Positions 52,646 through 61,600 of a stretch of DNA of 64,000 nucleotides are shown here, one piece after another; the stretch's first letter is position 1, and each line of letters begins with the position of its first letter. The position numbers and the translations under genes were made by a program. Below the pieces are notes generated by a model. That model was not told the DNA's origin. It worked only from the letters and a program-made list of their open reading frames with translations, and ran no database searches. This DNA comes from CALODL01 sp942492115 (GTDB lineage Bacteria > Planctomycetota > Phycisphaerae > UBA1845 > CAIVHJ01), in NCBI GenBank assembly GCA_942492115.1, contig CALODL010000013.1, forward strand, positions 62,001-126,000, written 5' to 3'.

Positions 52646-55600
52646 TTAGCGCCGGGACGAACGCTTTGTGTCTGACTTGGCACGATGATAAAGATCTTCC
52701 ATGTCACGCAGTTTCTGCTCCGCAACTGGACCAAGTTTCATGTTGAACTCTTCGGTGAGTGCCCGAATGTCACGAACGTCGATCACACCATCGTCGTTCA
52801 TGTCAGCGTAGTCGGCATCCTTCAGGTCGAGACTGTCAACGCGTACTGAGAGCCGTGGACCCTTTCCGTCACCATTCAGAGGCTCCGGACAAGTAATATC
52901 GACGTCGCCACTCTCGAAGAAATTGATCAACACTGCGGTGAAATCGGCGCTGGCCTGGTTCCCGTCGCCGTTGATATCGGCACCAAGAGAGGAATTCGGA
53001 TCTACTGGCGCCAGCCAGGCCACCGACAGGATCGTGAAGTCTACGATATCGACGAGATTGTCCTGGAATGCTGTTGCAGTTTGGAAATCTCCAGCGCGCA
53101 GGCTGTCGGCGCCCGTAAAGTCCGCGATTGCCGGGCACGTTCCGAAGGACAGCGGCAGAACCCGCAGCAACGTATGTCCTTCAACCGCGCTGATCTCCGT
53201 AGACAGGGGATCGGCGCTGAGCTGGATGCCCAGGCCCATCCCATCGGTACCGGTGGACATGCCCGAGCTATCGAAGTCGACGGACAAAGTCACTGGAGCA
53301 CAATCGCTCATGACGAAGGTGACATCGCGAGTGACAGCGTTACTCAGGCCTTCGAGTTGGACGAAGACGTCAACAGTGTAATCATCGGGATTCTCGCACA
53401 TGTCCGTGCCCAGGTTGCAAATATCGGCCGTGCACGGATCACCGTCACTGCAGTCGGTCGTCACGCCGCCGCCGCAACTGCCGGCCAGACACGTCTCACC
53501 GGTGGTGCAGAACACACCGTCGTCGCACGCCACGCCGTCGTCATCCGAGTGCTCACAGACATTGAGCACACACGCATCCGCCGTGCACGGGTCGCTGTCA
53601 TCGCAATCGAGGTCGACGACGCATTCGGGGGGCGGCAGATAGCAGACTTCCAGATGCGGTCGATCAGCCTGGGTCAGCCCTTCGGACGACGAGAAGAAGT
53701 AGCCGTTGTTGTCGAGTGGCAGGAACACCCAGCCTTCGTTGGGCACGCCGGATGACCATGCCGCGACGCTGGTCGTGACATCCACGGCGTGCGCGCCCGG
53801 AACAGTCGGAGCCAGTGGCGTGCCGGTGACGTCAGGTGTGACCTCGGCTTCGACGCCGTCTGGCTGGACTCCGCCCACGAGGCTGTTCCACGTCAGCGTA
53901 GCCGCATCGGGCACCCATGGCTGTATCATGCGGTGCAATGCGCAGCCGTTCGGACCGCTGGCGTTGGCGTCCGTCACCACATAGGTCAACGTGGCCAGGT
54001 CAATGGTCGCACCATCGGGCACCGGACCGCTTTCCGACACGAAAACGTTGCCGAAATACAGCAGGCCGTGGCGGGTATTGTCGAGGTCCTGGCGGACTTC
54101 GACATCCGCTGAGAAATTCGTGCCCTGGTCCTGCGTTCCGAACACGTAGGTGTCAACCGTACCGCTGTACGAGTTGCCATCGCCCTGCTGGAAGGTCTCA
54201 CAGACGGGCGTCACACACACACCGTTAGCCGGGTCGCACACATCTCCGGCGGGACACGAGATCGGCGTGCCCGGATCACACATATCAACATTGCAGGTCT
54301 CGACGCCATTGCACGGGTTGCCGTCATCGCAACCGAACGTGCCTCCGCCACACACACCGCCGGTACATGTTTCACCCGTGGTGCACTCACTGCCGTCATC
54401 GCACGCGCCGCCGTCGCCGATCGGCGTGTTGGCGCAGAACCCGTCCATGATGGGCAACCCGCTGGTGATCCATGCGGTGTCCCCGGCGAGCGTGCCGTCG
54501 TTGGCGCTGGCGGTACTGTCCCCGGCAGACGTTCCCGCGCCCTCTTCGAAGCCCCACCGACCAACGAGATTGGTCGCGGAGAGGATCTGGGCGTCCATGT
54601 CCGCCTGAATCTCGCCTTGTGTTCTGGCGACGCTCCACACGCGCACTTCGTCGATGGCGCCATTCCAGTTGCCGTCATCCGTCGATGTGTCGAACGCCGC
54701 ACCGATCGAGAACGGCAGCACGCTTTGTGCTTCGGGCGCATCGCTGGTCACGAAGGTATCCTCGACTTGGCCGTCGAGATACAGCGTCAGGACGCTCCCG
54801 TCATACGTCAGCGCTCCGTGGTACCACTGGCCGGTGACCAAGGGCGTCGTGCCGTCCACGCGGTGACCTGCCCCGTTGTCGTCGGTTTCGAAATCACCGA
54901 CCAGGGTCGTCGTACCCTGACGGACGCCAAGGAAGTAGTTGAAATCGTTATTGCCGCCCTCTCCCGAGCCACGGCCCTTGGCCACAATGGCCTCAGAATC
55001 GCTGGCCCCATCACCGATGTTCGTCGGATTGCCCGCGCCGTCACGGCGGAACCACGCTTCGATGGTGAACACGGACAGGCTCAGCTCCGGATGTGCGGCG
55101 CTCGCGCCGAACGCAACATGGTCGCCCGCGCCATCGAACAGCAGCGCGGAGTTACTGGATGTCGCGCAGACATCGTCGGTGCACAACTCGCTGTCGTCGC
55201 ACTCTCCATCGCTCGAACACGGCACAACCGGGGTGTTGTTGCAGTCGCCGCTATCGCAGGTATCCAGCGTCAATCCATCACCATCGTCGCAATCATTGTC
55301 GCTCACACAGCACCCCGCGGTCGGGTTGTAAGTGCTCGCGCAGGCGTTGGCGAGGCATGTCTCATCCGTGCAGGCGTTCCCGTCGCTGGGGCAGTCGCCG
55401 GCCACATTGCAACATCCTGGAATGAGCTCGAAGAGGCACGCGCTGTCGATCGGCGCCAGATCGGCCAATTCCCAAGCGGCGCCGACGATCGTGCCATCCT
55501 CAGCCGGAGCCGTCGAATCAGCCACTGCCGAACCGCTGCCCTCGTCGAGACCCCAACGTCCGAGCAGACCGCTCGCTGAGATGATCTGTGAATTCATGTC

Positions 55601-58600
55601 TGCGAGGATCTCGGCACCACTGCGCGCATGATCCCACACACGGACTTCGTCCAGGAGGCCGGACAGTCGCCCACTGGCTGCCCCGGACGAATTGAACGCC
55701 GTCCCCAGACCGAAGTGCTGGATGCTGTCAAAATCAGGCGGTTCACCCGGGCAGGTCGTGCCCGGCGTATCCGCGACACCGTCGAGGTACAACTGCCAGC
55801 AGGAGCCGTCGTAGGTCACGGCCGCGTGATGCCACACGCCGTCGCCGGCGGTCAGTTGGGTGGTCCCGGTCACCGGGTGGTTCAGCCCCTCGGTCGTGCC
55901 GGTTCCGTGCTCTTCGAAGTCAGCGGCCAACTCACCCGTGGCCAGGATGCCCAGGAAGTACGCGCAGTTGAGTGTTGCGGCCTCGGATTCGCCGCGGCCC
56001 TTGGTCACCAGTGGGTAGGCGTCCACGCCGCCGCCGCCGGTACTGGCCGTCGAGCCACCGGCGTTCCACTTGAACCACGTCTCAAGCGTAAACTGCGCTG
56101 CATTGAGACCCGTCGCGGGTCCCATCGTAACATGGTCGTTCGAACCGTCGAAGGACAGTGCGGCATCGTTGGTGCTGCAGGTATCCGTTGTGCAGACGTT
56201 GCTGTCATCACAATCGGCGTCCACATCGCAGCACAGCGGATCAACCGTGTTGCTGCAGTTGTTCGCGTTACACGTGTCGTCCGAACATGCATCGCCGTCA
56301 TCACAGTCGCTGTCGGCGCTGCAGCACCCGGCAGTCGGATTGTATGCAGTTTCACAGACATTGGCGTTGCATGTTTCATCGGTGCAGGCGTTGCCATCGT
56401 CCGGACAATCGCCATCGACCTCGCAGCATCCCGGAATGGGATCGAACTGGCAGGAGCCGTCGCCCAAGTCTGGCAGGTTAGACGTCTCCCAACTGGCACC
56501 GGCCTCCAATGTGCCGGCCAGCGCGCCGACCGAATCGGTCGTCGTCGTGCCGGCGGCTTCGTTCAAGCCATAGCGGGCCAACAGCCCCGGGGCCGACACG
56601 ATCTGGATGTCCTTGTTGGCCAGGATCTCGGCCGGCGTGCGGGCGTGATCCCAGATGCGGATCTCGTCGATCATGCCATCGAGCGGCGCGATCAGTGTAC
56701 CGGTCGTTCCGCGGGCCTCGCCGAGCACGACGTTGTCAGTGCTCGAGATCGGATTCGCGCCCCAGCCACCGGTCACCGTGGTCGGTGTGCCGGCGTCGAG
56801 ATACATGCGCGCCTGATCGGCTGATCGATCGATAACCGCCGCAAAATGATGCCAGGTATTCAGTGAGAACGTCTGCCCCGGCGTATCGGCCTGATTCCCG
56901 CTCGTATCCTCGACTGAAACGGTGAGCAGGCCACTGGCGAACTGTACAGCGACCTGCGAGTTCGGCCCCTGCCGCCCATGGCGGAAGATGCCTTCCCACG
57001 TAGCCGGAGCCGAGTTGAGGTAGAACCACCCCTCGACCGTGAAGCTGCCCGTTCCGTAATCCGTGATCGTCGGGTCGTTCCCGAGATCGACGTAATCGTC
57101 GACACCATCGAACGCGATTGCTGCGCTATTCGCCACTGCGCACGAGTCCGTTGTACAAATATCACTGTCATCGCAATCACCGTCATCGGCACAGCACAGC
57201 GGGTCGAGGACATTGCTACACGTATTCGTATCGCAGGTATCAACTGTACACGGATCGGAATCGACACATTCACTATCGAGGCTGCAGCAACCGCCAATGG
57301 GCGCGAACTCGCACGTTCCCGCGTTGCATGTGTCGGTCGTGCACACATCGGCATCGTCACAATCACCATCAACGGTGCAGCATCCTGCTTCGGCGATGTA
57401 CACACATGAATCGGCTGTCAAGCCCGGCAGGTCGCCGGTTTCCCACAGCGCGCCGTTGGCCAGCGTCCCCGGGGTGCTGCCGGCCGAGTCGGCCGCAGTC
57501 GTTCCCGTGCCCTCATCCAGCCCCCAGCGTCCCAGCAGATCGGGTGCCGTGGTGATCGTGGCGTTCATGCCGGCTGCGATTTCGGCCTGACTCAGGGCGC
57601 GGCTCCACACCCGCACTTCGTCGACCTTGCCGTCGAACGCACCTTCAGGGGATCCGGTCGAGGTGAGCGTCGCACCGATGCCAAAGTGCTGGATGCTGTC
57701 TGCTCTGGGCGGTTCACCGGGGCAGTTGGTCCCCGTTGTATCCGCCACGCCATCAAGGTATAGCTCCCAGCACGTGCCGTCGTAGGTCACGGCAAGATGA
57801 TGCCACACACCGGGGGTCACCGCAGTGTTGCCGGTCACCGGATGATTCAGTCCTGGACTGGATCCGCCGGCACCCTCTTCGAAGTCGGCGGTCAGCGCGC
57901 CCGAGGAGGACTCGATAGCGAAGAAGTAATTTGCATCGCGGTTGTTGCCATCGGCTTCACCTACGCCCTTGCAGATGAGCGGATAGCCCACGACACCACC
58001 GTTTCCAGAACTTGCTGTCGCGCCACCATTGTCCCATCGGAACCAACCCTCTAACGTAAACTCAGCGGTTCCGAGAGTCGGTGCTGTTCCCATCGCCACG
58101 TGATCGTCCGTGCCATCGAGGTCCAGGCCGGCCGTCGTGCCGAGTGAACACACATCGAGCGTGCAAGTGCTACTGTCGTCGCAGTCGGCATCCTCGTCAC
58201 AACACAGCGCATCCGGACTATTGACGCAGTTTCCGGCATCGCACGTATCGGTCGTGCATCCGTCGCCGTCGTCACAGTCGGGGTCACCGGTACAGCAGCC
58301 GCCAAATGGGCTGTACACGCTCTCACAGACATTGGCGTTGCATTGTTCGTCAGTGCAAGCGTTGCCGTCGTCGGTGCAGTCACCGTCGACATTGCAACAA
58401 CCGGCGATGGGATCGAGCTGGCATGATCCAGTGCCCACGTTGGGCAGATTGGCCAATTCCCAGGTGGCGCTGACGATCGTGCCATCTTCCATCGGCGTGG
58501 TCGAATCACCGGCCGTCGTGCCTGTCCCTTCATCGAGCCCCCAGCGACCCAGCAGATCGGGATCCGTCAGGATGGCCAGGTTGAGGTTGGCAGCAATCTC

Positions 58601-61600
58601 GGCGCCGCTGAGCGCGCGGTTCCACACGCGGACTTCGTCCATCAGGCCCGAGAAGCGGCCCTCAGCCGCAGCGGTCGACGTCATTGCCGTTCCAAGCGCA
58701 AAGTGCTGGGTGCTGACGAAGTTCGGCGGTTGCGCCGGGCAGTTGGCTGCCGCCAGGTCTGCAACTCCGTCGACATAGATTTCCCAACACGTACCGTCAT
58801 AGGTCGCAGCGATGTGATGCCATGTGCCGGTGGACAGGACAGTGGTCCCCTGGGCCGGATGATTGAGGCCCGGAGAGAGCCCAGTCGTGTGTTCTTCGAA
58901 ATCAGCAGCGACCACTCCACCAGGCAAAATGCCTAAGAAGTAGTTGGCATCGCGAACATCGGCATCGGCCTCGCCGCGCCCCTTCGTCACGACCGGAATG
59001 GCGACAATCCCGCTACCGCCCGTATTGGCAGTCGATCCGCCTCCATCCCAGTTGACCCACGCTTCCAATGTAAAGGTAGCAGTGTTCAATCCGGATGCCG
59101 CCCCCATCGTGACATGATCGTCCGAACCATCGAAGGACAATGCACCGGCATTGGCCGTGTTGCACGTATCCGCGGTGCACGGATCGGAATCGTCACAGTC
59201 GCCGTCTACGGTGCAGCACAGTGGATCCACCGCGTTGTCACAATCGTTGCTCACACAAGTATCCGTCGTGCATGCGTCGCCATCTGCACAATCACCCGCA
59301 TCGTCACAACAGCCGCCGACGGGATTGTACGGATTCGAGCACACACCGGCGGTACACACGTCGTCGGTACATGCGTTACCGTCACTGCAATCGATGGCCG
59401 GGTTGGTGCATGTGCCGGCGGTGCAGACATCATCCGTGCACAAATCAGAGTCATCACAATCGCCCGGCGTGACACAATCGACACACACATCGCCAGACTC
59501 ATCACACAACTGGCCTGGGCAGGGGTCGGCCCCGGCCAGACACAACTCCGTGCCGGGGTTGTCGCATGTCTCGGCGCCGTTGCAGAACACGCCGTCGTCA
59601 CAGTCCGCATCATTCGCGCAGGCGCCATCACTTGTGAAGGTGTACGTCGAACCGGCACTGGACGTTGTGTCCTGACCATCCGAGATCTCGACGTACCACT
59701 CGTAGTCCGTTCCGGCTTGACGGGCGGGCCAGTTCACACAGGCCGTGCCGCCACTGGCGACGCTGCTGACCGTACCGAGATTCTGGAAGGGCAAACCGCC
59801 TTCCATGGCGTACGGAATGACGAAATTGTGCGCGTCGAAGTTCGCCGGTGCCGGGGTGTCCGGCTTCTGCTGATCGAGGAAAGGTGAATAGGTCGTGACG
59901 ACGATCTCATCGTCCTCGGGGACGAAGGTCATCACGCGCAACCAGCCGTTGCCACCGTTGGCCCCACCCTGGTAATCCGACATGATCGAGGTCAATGTGT
60001 TTTCGCCCACCGGGCCCACCGGATCCGTACGGCGGGCAGCCTCGTTGAGGTGCCCTCCCAGCATGAGGAACCAGTTGGGGTGATGATTCAGCGCGGTGTA
60101 GATGGCCTGGCCCTGCGTCGAGAAATTGCCGCTGGGCTGAACCACGAAGTGCGAGACGATGATGGCCCGCCTGTTGGCGTGTGTCGTCAGCAGGTTGTCG
60201 GCCCACACCAGTGCGGCGTCACGCAGCGGGCTGCTGGCCGCAGAATCCCACTCCATGTGGATGATGATGAAGTCCATCCCACCACCGCTGAACAACTCAT
60301 AATGGTTGTCGTTGTAGATGTGACAGGTCCCGGCACCGATGCCGGTGCAGTCCGCGTCAACATTACACGTCGAGCCATCATCACAGTGGTTGTACGAGCC
60401 GGCGTAGTAGCTGCGTCCCAGGAAACGGCTGACCCCGAAAAACTGGTTATAAAGGGTCGTCGTTGAATCGGGGGCCGAAAGGTTACCGGGATCGCCGTTT
60501 CCGGTGCCCTGGTCGTGGTTGCCGACCGCTACACCAAACGGCATTTTCTCTTCGTCGCCCGCGGGGTCGAAGAGGCCCAATGCAGCCTCGGCGTTCTGCC
60601 ATTCAGCCAGGACGTTTCCATTTTGCGTGCAGTCGCCCAACTGCGTGGTGAACACGATATCAAGACCGTGCGGGAAGCCGAAGTCCGTGTCGGCGGGTGT
60701 CGACGGACAACTGCCTGACACAGAAGTTCCTTCGTCGAGCACCCACTCGGTCTGGCACTTGAATACCTCGGGGAAATTCTCTGAATAGAACTGCGTATCG
60801 GGCAGCGCGATGAGAGTAAACGGCGGCGTGGGGCCCGTGGTGAACTCGCGCCCATAGAACGTCACATCCAGCGCATCGCCGTTCTGGTCCAGCACGTCGA
60901 CGCACAGGTTTGGATTGGCCGCAATATTCATCGCGCCGTTGGCCGGCGCTTCGTTGGTCGGCGCGTCCGGCGGCACGTTGGGCAGCAGCTCGCAGGATGT
61001 GCCGTTGCAGAACTGGCCCACTGGGCAATTGTCAACACCGCCGTCGCACACACCACTGGTGCACGTCTCCGAACTGGTGCAACTGACACCATCGTCGCAC
61101 CCACCGCCTTCATTGATGTTGGCGTACTCGCAGTTGCCCGCATTACACGTGTCGGCCGTGCAGTCATTGCTATCGTCACAGTCGGCATTGACGTCACAAG
61201 GCAGATACTCGATCTCGAGCAGTGGCGGCGTGCCGCCTTCGGAAGAGTCGAACTGCCACGAATTATCTGTTCCCGGTGGGAGCCACGCCCATCCCAGATT
61301 GGCAGCGCCGGCCGCCCAAGCGGCTATGCTCGTGGTCACATCGATGACATGCAGACCCGTACCGCTGCTGCTGCTGACATCGGCCGTGCTGAGGGCTTCA
61401 GTGTCGTCAGCCTGGATTCCGCCGGTCCACGTGTTCCAGTTGTCGGCGTCGTTCCATGCTTGCAGCATGCGATGGAGGGAGGCGCCGACACCGGCACTCT
61501 CGTTGATCACGTTGATGGTCAGCGAAGCGCTGACAATGGTCGCGCCGTTGGGCACTGGGCCGCCTTCCGAGATGAAAACGTTCTCAAAGCGCATCAGGAT

